The translations under genes were made by a program, and so were the position numbers. A DNA stretch of 64,000 nt from Roseomonas mucosa (GTDB lineage: Bacteria > Pseudomonadota > Alphaproteobacteria > Acetobacterales > Acetobacteraceae), in the NCBI GenBank assembly GCA_945878375.1, contig CAMDWG010000004.1, positions 62,001 through 126,000 of the forward strand. The letters run 5' to 3'. This document shows positions 15,111-23,051 of the stretch, in pieces; positions within the stretch are counted from its first letter, which is position 1; each line of letters begins with the position of its first letter. The notes under the pieces are model-generated. The model did not search any database. It had not been told where the DNA came from and saw only the letters and a list, made by a program, of their open reading frames with translations.

Positions 15111-16586
15111 CTACACCCGCGCGCCGGCGGGGGCCACCGGCGCGTGGTGCTCCGGTTCCTCGAAGCGCCGCGCGACGAGCTCGTCGAGCAGCCTGACGCC
15201 GAAGCCGGTGGCACCGGCCGGGCCCAGCGCATGCGCCTCCTCCGCCGTGTCCACGCCGGCGATGTCCAGATGCGCCCAAGGGGTATCGCCGGCGAAGTCG
15301 CGCAGGAAGGCGGCGGCGTGACACGCATCGGGGATGAAGCGTGCGGCCCAGCCGCCCTCCCCGCGCGCCGAGGGCACGCATTGGCGCAGATCGGCGATGT
15401 CGCTGTCGAGATCGGCGCGGTGGGACGCCGCGATGGGCATGGGCCAGAGATGCTCCCCCACCGCATCGCCGGCCGCCGCCAGCGCCGCCATCAGCGCCGG
15501 GTCATTGCCGAACAGCCCCGCGCGGTGATGGCCGAGCGCCGAGACGATGGCCCCCGTCAGCGTGGCGAGATCGATCATCGCGCGCGGCGCCATCCTCGCC
15601 GCGTGGTGCAGCGCATCGGCCAGGACCAGCCGCCCTTCGGCATCGGTGTCCACCACCTCCACCGTCCGGCCCGAGGCCGTCCGGATGATGTCGGAAGGGC
15701 GGTAGCTGTCCGCGCCCGTCGCATTCTCCGCCAGGGCCAGCACCGCGACGGCGGGGCAAGGCGATCCGCGCAGCGCCAGCGCCAGCATCGCCCCCGCGCA
15801 GGCCGCCGCACCTGCCATGTCGGCCCGCATCGTCTCCATCCCCTGCGCAGGCTTGATGGAGATCCCGCCGGTGTCGAAGACCAGCCCCTTGCCCACGAAG
15901 ACCACGGGCGGCGCCGCGAAGCGGCCGCGCCAGCGCAGCACGGCCAGGCGCGGCGGCGTCGCAGCCCCCTGCCCCACCGCCAGCAGCGCGCCGAAGCCCA
16001 TCCGCGTCAGCCGCTTGCGGCCGAACACATCGACATGGATGCCGAATTCCGCGAGCGCCTCCAGCCGCTTCGCGAAGCTGCGCGTGGTCAGGTGGTTCGC
16101 CGGGTCGCTGACGAGGTCGCGCGCGAAGAGGCAGCCGCGCACCGCCGCGTCCTGCCGCGCCCAGGCGGCGCGGGCGGCGTCGCGGTGGCGGGTGAGGATG
16201 GTCAGCGCCTCTGGCCCCGGCGCGATGTCCCGCGTGCGATGCGCGTCGAAGCGCCAGGACGCCAGCGCGATCCCGGCGGCGAGCCAGGCGACGGGCTCCG
16301 CGCCGATCTCCTCGCCCGCCTCCAGCAGCAGATGCGGCGCGTCCCGCAGCCGCGCCACGGCCGCAGCCCCCGCCATCTCCGCCACCCGCCTTGTGGGCGA
16401 GGCGCCGAGGCCAAGCAGCACCAGGCGCGGCGCGGCCGCCGGTTCGCAGACCTCGCCAGCCTTGCCGGTGAAGCCGAGCGCGCGCGCGGCGGCGGCGAAG
16501 GCGGGCGGCACACGCCCCTCCCGCACCGGGACGATGCGCGGCAGGCCAGGATCGGCGGGGGGCGGGCGGAAGCCGACCTTCAGCAT
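15111..16586 (-). CDS. M17 leucyl aminopeptidase family protein, second copy
   Basis: A 491-residue M17 metallopeptidase lying 19 bases downstream of pepA. The catalytic core is complete by eye: VGKGLVFDTGGISIKP gives the lysine and metal-ligand Asp residues, RADMAGAA a further Asp, and VVDTDAEGRLVLADAL the Asp/Glu ligands and Arg. The N-terminal domain is more diverged than in the neighbour. Members cleave N-terminal residues from peptides as hexamers using two metal ions. Adjacent position and similar length suggest an old tandem duplication, with the copies now clearly different. The substrate difference cannot be predicted. Confidence 0.92.
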   Translation of the reverse strand: MLKVGFRPPPADPGLPRIVPVREGRVPPAFAAAARALGFTGKAGEVCEPAAAPRLVLLGLGASPTRRVAEMAGAAAVARLRDAPHLLLEAGEEIGAEPVAWLAAGIALASWRFDAHRTRDIAPGPEALTILTRHRDAARAAWARQDAAVRGCLFARDLVSDPANHLTTRSFAKRLEALAEFGIHVDVFGRKRLTRMGFGALLAVGQGAATPPRLAVLRWRGRFAAPPVVFVGKGLVFDTGGISIKPAQGMETMRADMAGAAACAGAMLALALRGSPCPAVAVLALAENATGADSYRPSDIIRTASGRTVEVVDTDAEGRLVLADALHHAARMAPRAMIDLATLTGAIVSALGHHRAGLFGNDPALMAALAAAGDAVGEHLWPMPIAASHRADLDSDIADLRQCVPSARGEGGWAARFIPDACHAAAFLRDFAGDTPWAHLDIAGVDTAEEAHALGPAGATGFGVRLLDELVARRFEEPEHHAPVAPAGARV

Positions 16587-16605
16587 CACGGGTGGCGCGA
16601 CGCGA

Positions 16606-18078
16606 TCAGCCTTCCTCGCCCATCTCCTGCACCAGCCGATCCAGCATCCGCACGCCGAAGGCGGTGGCGCCCTTCGGGATGGTCGGCTGGTCCTTGCCGC
16701 TCCAGGCCGTGCCCGCGATATCCAGATGCGCCCAGGGCTTGCCGTTGGTGAAGCGCTGCAGGAACTGCGCGGCGGTGATCGACCCGCCCGGCCGGCCGCC
16801 GACATTCTTCATGTCCGCGATGTCGGACTTGATCTGCTTGTCATAGGCCTCGCCCAGCGGCATGCGCCAGCAGGCCTCGCCCACCGCAGCGCCCGCGGCC
16901 TGGATGCGCTGGGACAGTTCGTCATCGTTGCTGAACAGCCCGGCATGTTCATGGCCGAGCGCGATGATGATCGCCCCCGTCAGCGTCGCGAGGTCCACCA
17001 TGCAGCGCGGGTCGAAGCGTTCCTGGCAGTACCACATGACATCGGCCAGGATCAGGCGGCCCTCGGCGTCGGTGTTGATCACCTCGACCGTCTGGCCGGA
17101 ATAGCTGCGGACCACATCGCCCGGCCGCTGCGCGGTGCCCGACGGCATGTTCTCCACCAGCCCGACCAGGCCGACGACGTCTGCCTTCGCTTTGCGCCCC
17201 GCGATGGCGGCCATGGCGCCGACCACCGCGCCGGCGCCGGCCATGTCCCACTTCATATCCTCCATCCCGCCCGCGGGCTTGATGGAGATGCCGCCCGTAT
17301 CGAAGGTGACGCCCTTGCCGATCAGCGCGATCGGCTTCTGCTTCTTCCCCTTCGGCGCGCCGCGCCAATGCATCACCACCATCCGCGGCTCCTGCGCGGA
17401 GCCCTGCGCCACGCCGAGCAGCGCGCCGAAGCCGAGCCGCTTCATCTCCTTCGGTCCCAGGATCTCGACCTCGACGCCGAGGCGTTCGAGGCCCTTGCAG
17501 CGTTCGGCGAATTCCACCGGATGGAGGATGTTGGGCGGTTCGCTGACCAATTCGCGCGTCAGGAAGACGCCGTCGGCCACCGCGCGCAGCGGCGCGAAGG
17601 CCGCCTTGGCGGCGGTGATGCCGGAGGTCGCGAAGGCCAGCCTTTCGAGCTTCGGCTTGTCCTCCTCCTTCTCCTTCGTCCGGTAGCGGTCGAAGCGCCA
17701 GGCGCGGAGCGTCGCGCCGAAGGCGAATTGGGCGGCGAGCGTCGGCGGCAGCGTGTCGGTGGCGATAGTTGCCTCCCGATCCGCCGACAGGGCGGGGATC
17801 ATGGCGCCGCCCGCGGCCTCCGCCGCCTCTGGCCCGAGATCGCCCGCCTTGCCGAGCCCGACCGCGATCACCTTGGTCCAGGGGCCGAGCGCCCAGAGGG
17901 TGGTGGATTGGCCCTTGCGGCCCTTGAAGCCGGCGGCTTCCAGCGCGCGGGCCAGCAGGCCCTCTGTCGCCGCATCCGCCTGCTGCGCGAGGCCCGCCGG
18001 CTTGTCGCCTTCGGTCAGCGGCAGCACGAGGACGCCGTTCCTGGGCAGGGCGGGCTTCACGAAGGCGATATCGGGCAT
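16606..18078 (-). CDS. pepA: Leucyl aminopeptidase (cytosol aminopeptidase)
   Basis: A 490-residue M17 enzyme with the signature NTDAEGRLIL and the metal and catalytic residues in IGKGVTFDTGGISIKPAGG and KWDMAGAGA. The start MPDIAFVKPALP at 18078 is chosen because homology begins there and the upstream frame is repeat-derived. The enzyme removes N-terminal amino acids from peptides; in E. coli PepA also binds DNA, which is not testable here. The second M17 gene and holC follow on the same strand with gaps of 19 and 10 bases, a probable operon. Confidence 0.95.
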   Translation of the reverse strand: MPDIAFVKPALPRNGVLVLPLTEGDKPAGLAQQADAATEGLLARALEAAGFKGRKGQSTTLWALGPWTKVIAVGLGKAGDLGPEAAEAAGGAMIPALSADREATIATDTLPPTLAAQFAFGATLRAWRFDRYRTKEKEEDKPKLERLAFATSGITAAKAAFAPLRAVADGVFLTRELVSEPPNILHPVEFAERCKGLERLGVEVEILGPKEMKRLGFGALLGVAQGSAQEPRMVVMHWRGAPKGKKQKPIALIGKGVTFDTGGISIKPAGGMEDMKWDMAGAGAVVGAMAAIAGRKAKADVVGLVGLVENMPSGTAQRPGDVVRSYSGQTVEVINTDAEGRLILADVMWYCQERFDPRCMVDLATLTGAIIIALGHEHAGLFSNDDELSQRIQAAGAAVGEACWRMPLGEAYDKQIKSDIADMKNVGGRPGGSITAAQFLQRFTNGKPWAHLDIAGTAWSGKDQPTIPKGATAFGVRMLDRLVQEMGEEG

Positions 18079-18195
18079 GTCGCGGCGATTCCGTGTGTCT
18101 CGTTCCGTCCGCCAGCCTACCACCGGTCGCGGCGGCGGCGGCAAGCGGGTGGGTGCGGTGTGGTGCGTCTGGATATGGGGGCGCCCCGCATCTGA

Positions 18196-18310
18196 TAAGT
18201 CGGTCGCGCCCCCTCCCGCCTTCGCTTCGCTCAGGCACCCTCCCCCGCAAGCGGGATAGGGAATCGGACGCGCCGAGCTGCCCTCTCCCACCCAGCCTTC
18301 GGCAAGAGAG
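18196..18310. repeat. GC-rich intergenic repeat, same family as 4440-4830
   Basis: The sequence TAAGTCGGTCGCGCCCCCTC at 18196-18215 nearly repeats 4479-4498. It is followed by the CCCTCCCGCC...CGCTTCGCTC...CACCCTCCCCCGC...GCGGGATAGGG module, also seen at 4628-4680, and by a CCCTCTCCC element. It occupies the 275-base divergent gap between pepA and cysQ, where I see no gene. Confidence 0.75.
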
Positions 18311-18353
18311 GCCCACGCTTGGCGCTGCCCCACCAGGGGGGTAAGCCCCCCGC

Positions 18354-19121
18354 ATGACCCCTGACGACCTTCTCGCGCTCGCCGCCCGCCTCGCCCGGCA
18401 AGCCGCCGCCGCCGTGATGGCGGTGCGCGACGGCGGCTTCGCGGTGGAACGCAAGCGCGACGACAGCCCCGTCACCGCCGCCGACCGCATCGCGGAAGCG
18501 CTGATCGTGGACGGACTCCGCGCCGCCGCCCCCGACATCCCCGTGGTGGCGGAGGAAGAATTCGAGGCCGGGCTGGCAAATGCCGCACCAAGCGGGCGCT
18601 TCTGGCTGGTCGATCCGCTGGACGGCACGCGGGAATTCGCAGCAGGGCTCGACACCTTCGCGATCAATATCGGCCTGGTGGAAGCCGGGCGCGCGCGGCT
18701 CGGCGTGGTGGCGCTGCCGGCGACGGGGGAGCTGTTCGGCGGCATCATCGGCCAGGGCGCCTGGAAGGAAGACGCAGGCGGCGCGCGGCAGCCGATCCGG
18801 GCCCGCCGCACACCGCCAGAAGGTCCGGTGGTGATGGCCAGCCGCCACTACCAGAAGGATCCCCGCATCGCCGAATTCGCCGCCGCGCATCGCGCGCAGA
18901 GCGTGGTGAATATCGGCAGCGCGGCGAAGTTCTGCCGGGTCGCGGAAGGCACGGCCGATCTCTATCCGCGCTTCGGCCCCACCATGGAATGGGACACCGC
19001 GGCGCCGGAGGCGGTGGTGATCGCGGCGGGCGGGACGCTGACGGACCTTGACGGCCAGCCGCTGCGCTACGGCAAGCCCGGCTGGGGCAATCCGTCCTTC
19101 ATCGTGCGCGGCCTGCCGTGA
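18354..19121 (+). CDS. cysQ: 3'(2'),5'-bisphosphate nucleotidase CysQ family
   Basis: A 255-residue member of the inositol-phosphatase fold. Metal-site motifs are VAEEE (about residue 65), WLVDPLDGTREF (about 84) and MEWDTAAPEAVV (about 211). The GT(R/K)EF and EWDTAA variants distinguish CysQ from SuhB-type enzymes. CysQ removes the 3' phosphate from adenosine 3',5'-bisphosphate, a by-product of sulfate assimilation. Its stop overlaps the start of the following tsaC frame by four bases, indicating translational coupling. Confidence 0.9.
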   Translation: MTPDDLLALAARLARQAAAAVMAVRDGGFAVERKRDDSPVTAADRIAEALIVDGLRAAAPDIPVVAEEEFEAGLANAAPSGRFWLVDPLDGTREFAAGLDTFAINIGLVEAGRARLGVVALPATGELFGGIIGQGAWKEDAGGARQPIRARRTPPEGPVVMASRHYQKDPRIAEFAAAHRAQSVVNIGSAAKFCRVAEGTADLYPRFGPTMEWDTAAPEAVVIAAGGTLTDLDGQPLRYGKPGWGNPSFIVRGLP

Positions 19122-20722
19122 CGCGGCTGATCACCGACATCGCCGAAGCGGCGGCGCTGCTGCGGGCAGGCGCGCTCGTCGCCTTCCCGACCGAGACGGT
19201 CTACGGGCTGGGCGCGGATGCGCGGGACGGCGCGGCGGTGGCGGCGGTCTTCGCGGCGAAGGGACGGCCGGAATTCAACCCGCTGATCTGCCACTTCGCC
19301 GAAGCCGACGCCGCCTTCGAGGACGTGATCGCCGATTCCCGCGCGCGCGAATTGGCCGCGCGCTTCTGGCCCGGGCCCCTGACCCTGGTGCTGCCGCGCC
19401 GGCCCTCCTGCCGGGTGGATCTGCTGGCGGGGGCGGGGCTCGACACGCTGGCGGTGCGCGTGCCCGCGCATCCGGTCGCGCTCGACCTGCTGCGGCAGGT
19501 GGGAAGGCCGGTCGCGGGCCCCTCGGCCAACCGCTCGGGCGAGGTCAGCCCGACCACGCCGGCGCATGTGATGGCGGGCCTCGGCGGGCGGATCGCGGCG
19601 GTGCTGGATGGCGGCCCCTGCGCGGTGGGCGTCGAAAGCACGGTGCTGGACCTCTCGGCCGGGGGCGCGGCGCTGCTGCGCCCGGGCGGTGTGCCGGCCG
19701 AGGCGATCGAGGCCGCGATCGGCCCCATCGGCCGCCCGGTCCCGCTTTCGGCCGCGGCGGCGACGCGCAATCTCCGCTCGCCGGGGATGCTGCTGTCCCA
19801 TTACGCGCCATCCCTGCCCGTGCGACTCGACGCCGCCGAGACGGGGCCAGGGGAAGCGCTGCTCGCCTTCGGGCCGAGGCCGCTGCCGGGGGCGGGGGCG
19901 ATGTGGAACCTCTCGCCATCCGGCGACCCGCAGGAAGCGGCGCGGCGGCTGTTTGCCGGGCTGCGCTGGCTGGATGCGGAAGGGCGCCGGCTGGGGCTCG
20001 CCCGCATCGCGGCGATGCCGGTGCCGGAGGCAGGGCTGGGGGCGGCGATCAATGACCGCCTGGCGCGGGCGGCGGCGCCCAGGGGAATAATGGGGGGGGG
20101 GGATAATGGGCGGGTGAAGGGGCTTGATCCCCCCGCCCCGGCGCGCTCCGCTGGGCCCATGCCCCCCGATGCCGCGCCGCGTCCGACCGTCAGCCAGATC
20201 TTCCTCGCCTATCTCGGCATCGGGCTGATGGGCTTCGGCGGCGTCAATGCCTGGGCGCGGCGCACCCTGGTCGAGGAGAAGCGCTGGGTCACCGACCAGG
20301 ATTATGCCGAGGTGCTGGGGCTGGGCCAGGCGCTGCCCGGGCCCAATGCGCTGAATGTGGCGATCTTCCTGGGCGAGCGCTGGCGCGGGGCGGCTGGCGC
20401 CCTGGCCGCGACGGTCGGCCTGTTCGGCGGGCCGCTTTGCGTGCTGGTCCTGCTCGCCATCGCGCATGACCGCTGGGGGGAGTTGCCGCTGGTCAAGGCC
20501 GTGCTGGCCGGCACGGCGGCGGCGGCGGCGGGGATGGTGATCGGCACCGCGCTCAAGATCGTGCAGAACCTGAAGCCCGCACTGCCGCTGGTGGCGGTCG
20601 GGCTGGTGGCGGTGGCCGGCGCGCTGCTGCGCGTGCCGCTGCCGGTGATCGTGCTCGGCCTCGCCCCCTTCGGCATCGGCGCCGCTTGGTGGGTGATGCG
20701 GGCCAGGGGGGCGGGCCGATGA
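19118..20722 (+). CDS. tsaC: Threonylcarbamoyl-AMP synthase (TsaC/Sua5) read through in frame into a ChrA-like half
   Basis: As written, one 534-codon frame joins two unrelated proteins. Residues 1 to about 325 are Sua5/TsaC: the YrdC domain (AFPTETVYGLG, KGRPEFNPL, GPSANRSGEVSPTT, ESTVLDL) plus a Sua5 C-terminal domain ending AAINDRLARAAAPRG. It makes threonylcarbamoyl-AMP for the t6A37 base of tRNA. From residue 348 the frame is a chromate-transporter half. The link runs through eleven Gs at 20092-20102: with ten Gs the frame stops at TGA 20114-20116 (present numbering), with twelve at the TAA just after the run. Either the length is a sequencing or mutational accident and two genes exist, or the fusion is switchable. 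Confidence 0.85.
   Translation: MTRLITDIAEAAALLRAGALVAFPTETVYGLGADARDGAAVAAVFAAKGRPEFNPLICHFAEADAAFEDVIADSRARELAARFWPGPLTLVLPRRPSCRVDLLAGAGLDTLAVRVPAHPVALDLLRQVGRPVAGPSANRSGEVSPTTPAHVMAGLGGRIAAVLDGGPCAVGVESTVLDLSAGGAALLRPGGVPAEAIEAAIGPIGRPVPLSAAAATRNLRSPGMLLSHYAPSLPVRLDAAETGPGEALLAFGPRPLPGAGAMWNLSPSGDPQEAARRLFAGLRWLDAEGRRLGLARIAAMPVPEAGLGAAINDRLARAAAPRGIMGGGDNGRVKGLDPPAPARSAGPMPPDAAPRPTVSQIFLAYLGIGLMGFGGVNAWARRTLVEEKRWVTDQDYAEVLGLGQALPGPNALNVAIFLGERWRGAAGALAATVGLFGGPLCVLVLLAIAHDRWGELPLVKAVLAGTAAAAAGMVIGTALKIVQNLKPALPLVAVGLVAVAGALLRVPLPVIVLGLAPFGIGAAWWVMRARGAGR
20092..20102 (+). repeat. Homopolymer run of eleven G inside the tsaC-chrA junction
   Basis: An unbroken G11 run flanked by ATAAT on the left and ATAATGGG on the right. 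It decides whether the upstream frame ends (10 or 12 G) or continues into the ChrA half (11 G). Runs of this length are prone to slipped-strand mispairing and to sequencing error. Confidence 0.95.
20159..20722 (+). CDS. ChrA-type chromate transporter, first half (likely independent start)
   Basis: A 187-residue reading from ATG 20159, in the same frame as the tsaC read-through, and probably a separate protein. It carries the ChrA N-type motifs FLAYLGIGLMGFGGVNAWARR, LGLGQALPGPNALNVAIFLG and GLFGGPLCVL, with about five or six membrane helices. Together with the following gene it matches the short-chain, two-gene form of CHR transporters, proposed to export chromate; many such pairs have untested substrates. 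Its stop overlaps the next ATG (ATGA), so the halves are co-translated. No strong ribosome-binding site precedes 20159, so coupling to tsaC is plausible. Confidence 0.75.
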   Translation: MPPDAAPRPTVSQIFLAYLGIGLMGFGGVNAWARRTLVEEKRWVTDQDYAEVLGLGQALPGPNALNVAIFLGERWRGAAGALAATVGLFGGPLCVLVLLAIAHDRWGELPLVKAVLAGTAAAAAGMVIGTALKIVQNLKPALPLVAVGLVAVAGALLRVPLPVIVLGLAPFGIGAAWWVMRARGAGR

Positions 20723-21249
20723 GCGAGGATGATGGCGTCCTCTGGCAATTGGCCATCGGCTTCCTGGCCATCTCGCTGATCGCGGTTGGCGGCGGCATCG
20801 CGGTGGTGCCGGAGATGAACCGACTGGCCGTCGATGTGCATGGCTGGATGAGCGATGCCCGCTTCACCCAGTTGTTCGCGCTCGCCCAGGCGGCGCCGGG
20901 GCCGAATGTGCTGGTGGTGGGGCTGATCGGCTGGCATGTCGCGGGCCTCACCGGGCTGCTGGTCGCAACCGCGGCCATGACCGTGCCATCCGGCCTGCTG
21001 GCCTATGGCTTCTGCCGAGTTCGGGCGCGGCTGTCCACCAGCCGCGGCATGCGGCTGGTGGAAAAGGGGCTGGTCCCGGTCGCGGTCGGGCTGATCCTGG
21101 CGTCGGGCATCCTGCTGGGGCATGCGGCGGCGAGCGGCTGGCTGGCGGTGGCGCTGACCATCGGCTCCACCCTGTTCGTCTGGCGCAGCGATCGCAGCCC
21201 GCTCTGGGTGCTCGGCGCCGGCGCGCTGGCCGGGGCGGCCTTCCTGTAG
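20719..21249 (+). CDS. ChrA-type chromate transporter, second half
   Basis: A 176-residue polytopic membrane protein with the second-half ChrA motifs: IAVGGGIAVVPEMNRLAV, FALAQAAPGPNVLVVGLIG and AAMTVPSGLLAYG. The PGPN motif pairs with that of the preceding half. The two short proteins presumably pack as a heterodimer with opposite topology, as inferred for other two-gene CHR systems. The four-base start/stop overlap with the first half supports joint expression. No chromate-responsive regulator (ChrB) is nearby, so the physiological substrate is open. Confidence 0.88.
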   Translation: MSEDDGVLWQLAIGFLAISLIAVGGGIAVVPEMNRLAVDVHGWMSDARFTQLFALAQAAPGPNVLVVGLIGWHVAGLTGLLVATAAMTVPSGLLAYGFCRVRARLSTSRGMRLVEKGLVPVAVGLILASGILLGHAAASGWLAVALTIGSTLFVWRSDRSPLWVLGAGALAGAAFL

Positions 21250-21309
21250 GGGGCGACCGGCCGCGCCAAGGGCGACAGGCCGCGCCGCCTTGGCTATACG
21301 GGGACGGCC

Positions 21310-22737
21310 ATGCCCGACACCCACCTCCCCCCCGCACTCCACGACCGGCTTGCCGCCATCCTCGGCCCGCGCGGGCTGCTGACCGACGCCGCCGACATCG
21401 CCCCGCACCTGGCCGATTGGCGCGGCCTGTACCAGGGGGCGGCGCTGGCCGTCGCCCGCCCGGCCACGACCGAGGAGGTGGCTTCCGTCATCCGGCTCTG
21501 CGCCGAGACCGGGACGCCGGTGGTGCCCCAGGGCGGCAACACCTCCATGGTCGGCGGCGCGACGCCGGATGAGACGGGGCGGCATCTGGTGCTGAGCCTG
21601 CAGCGCATGAACCGGCTGCGGGCGCTGGATGCGGCCGACATGACCATGACGGTCGATGCCGGGATGGTGCTGAAGACGGCGCAGACGCTGGCGGCGGAGG
21701 CCGGCTGCCTGTTCCCGCTGAGCCTCGGCGCCGAAGGCACCGCGACGATCGGCGGCGTGCTGTCCACCAATGCCGGCGGCAACACCACCGTGCGCTACGG
21801 CAATGCGCGCGAATTGATGCTCGGGATCGAGGCCGTGCTGCCGGACGGCACGATCTGGAACGGGCTGCGGCGCCTCAGGAAGGACAATACGGGCTACGCG
21901 CTGCGCCACCTGCTGGTGGGGGCGGAAGGCACGCTCGGCATCGTCACAGGCGCCGTGCTGCGGCTGTTCCCGCGCCCGAGGGACACGGCGGTCGCCTTCT
22001 GCGCGGTCGCGGATGAGGATGCGGCGCTCGGCCTGTTCCGCCGCTTCCGCGAACGCGATGACAGCGCGGTGCGCGCCTTCGAATACATGTCCGGCCTCGG
22101 TGTCGATTTCGCCATCCGGCATATCGAGGGCGTGAGCCTGCCGCTCGGCACGCGCGCCGACCATTACGTGCTGGTGGACCTCGCCTCCCCCCGTCCCGAT
22201 GCCGGGCTGCGGGAGATGGCGGAGACGGTGCTGGCGGAAGCGATGGAGGCGGGTGAGGTGCTGGACGCCGCGCTCGCGGAATCGGACGCCCAGGCGCAGA
22301 AGATCTGGCGCATCCGCGAAGAACACCCGGAAGCGCAGAAGCGCGAAGGCGCGTCCGTGAAGAACGACGTCTCCGTCCCCGTCTCCCGCGTGCCGGAGAT
22401 GATCCGGCGCTGTTCCGCCGCGCTGGTGGCGCTGATCCCCGGCAGCCGTCCCGTGCCCTTCGGCCATATTGGCGACGGCAACATCCACATGAACCTGGAA
22501 CAGCCGGACGGCATGGACCCGGCGGCCTTCCTGGCGCGCGGCCACGACATCATGGAGTGCGTGAACGAGATCGTGCGCGACCTGGATGGCTCCTTCAGCG
22601 CCGAGCATGGCGTCGGCCGGCTCAAGACCGACATGATGGAGGAATGGCGCGGGGGGGCGGAGCTGGCCGCGATGCGCGCGATCAAGGCGGCGCTCGACCC
22701 GAAGGGCATCATGAACCCCGGCAAGGTCCTGCCGTGA
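21310..22737 (+). CDS. FAD-binding oxidoreductase (D-2-hydroxyacid dehydrogenase, GlcD/D2HGDH type)
   Basis: A 475-residue flavoprotein of the VAO/PCMH class. The FAD domain holds VVPQGGNTSMVGGATP (about residue 73) and the LGAEGTATIGGVLSTNAGG loop (about 140). The C-terminal FAD-oxidase domain includes GHIGDGNIHMNL, a histidine-rich metal-site motif, and ends FSAEHGVGRLK...MNPGKVLP. This layout fits D-2-hydroxyglutarate or D-lactate dehydrogenases that pass electrons to a carrier. Substrate choice between D-lactate, glycolate and D-2-hydroxyglutarate is not decidable by eye. A palindromic element follows before lptF. Confidence 0.9.
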   Translation: MPDTHLPPALHDRLAAILGPRGLLTDAADIAPHLADWRGLYQGAALAVARPATTEEVASVIRLCAETGTPVVPQGGNTSMVGGATPDETGRHLVLSLQRMNRLRALDAADMTMTVDAGMVLKTAQTLAAEAGCLFPLSLGAEGTATIGGVLSTNAGGNTTVRYGNARELMLGIEAVLPDGTIWNGLRRLRKDNTGYALRHLLVGAEGTLGIVTGAVLRLFPRPRDTAVAFCAVADEDAALGLFRRFRERDDSAVRAFEYMSGLGVDFAIRHIEGVSLPLGTRADHYVLVDLASPRPDAGLREMAETVLAEAMEAGEVLDAALAESDAQAQKIWRIREEHPEAQKREGASVKNDVSVPVSRVPEMIRRCSAALVALIPGSRPVPFGHIGDGNIHMNLEQPDGMDPAAFLARGHDIMECVNEIVRDLDGSFSAEHGVGRLKTDMMEEWRGGAELAAMRAIKAALDPKGIMNPGKVLP

Positions 22738-22850
22738 CACAAGGGATATACCGGCCCAAAGGAGACGGCGCCCGCGCAGCGGCCGAGCGGCCGAATGGCC
22801 GCCGCGCACAAACCGACAGCGAAGCCGGGCGCGCCCGTGGCCTGCGCGTA

Positions 22851-23014
22851 AGAGACCGTTTGAGAATGCCGGCGGCTGAGGGTCCGCGGAGGATTTTCCG
22901 GGCCTGCCAGGAAGCGGACGCGGCCGATGCTGGTTGCATCGGCAAGTCCGCTGACGCCGCAGGGGCGGAAAAGACCCGCGGAACCGACCCGTCCGGTGTT
23001 CTCAAACGGTCTCT
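22851..23014. repeat. 164-bp palindromic element with 16-bp terminal inverted repeats
   Basis: AGAGACCGTTTGAGAA at 22851-22866 is exactly repeated in inverse at 22999-23014. Internal arms are also partly complementary (CCGCGGAGGATTTTCC against GGAAAAGACCCGCGG), so the whole could fold into a long hairpin. It fills most of the 314-base gap between the FAD oxidoreductase and lptF. The form suits a MITE or a dispersed hairpin repeat; no target-site duplication is obvious. Confidence 0.7.
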
Positions 23015-23051
23015 CAGCCAAGCCGGCGGAGCCGGCGCCGGCGCCTGAGGC

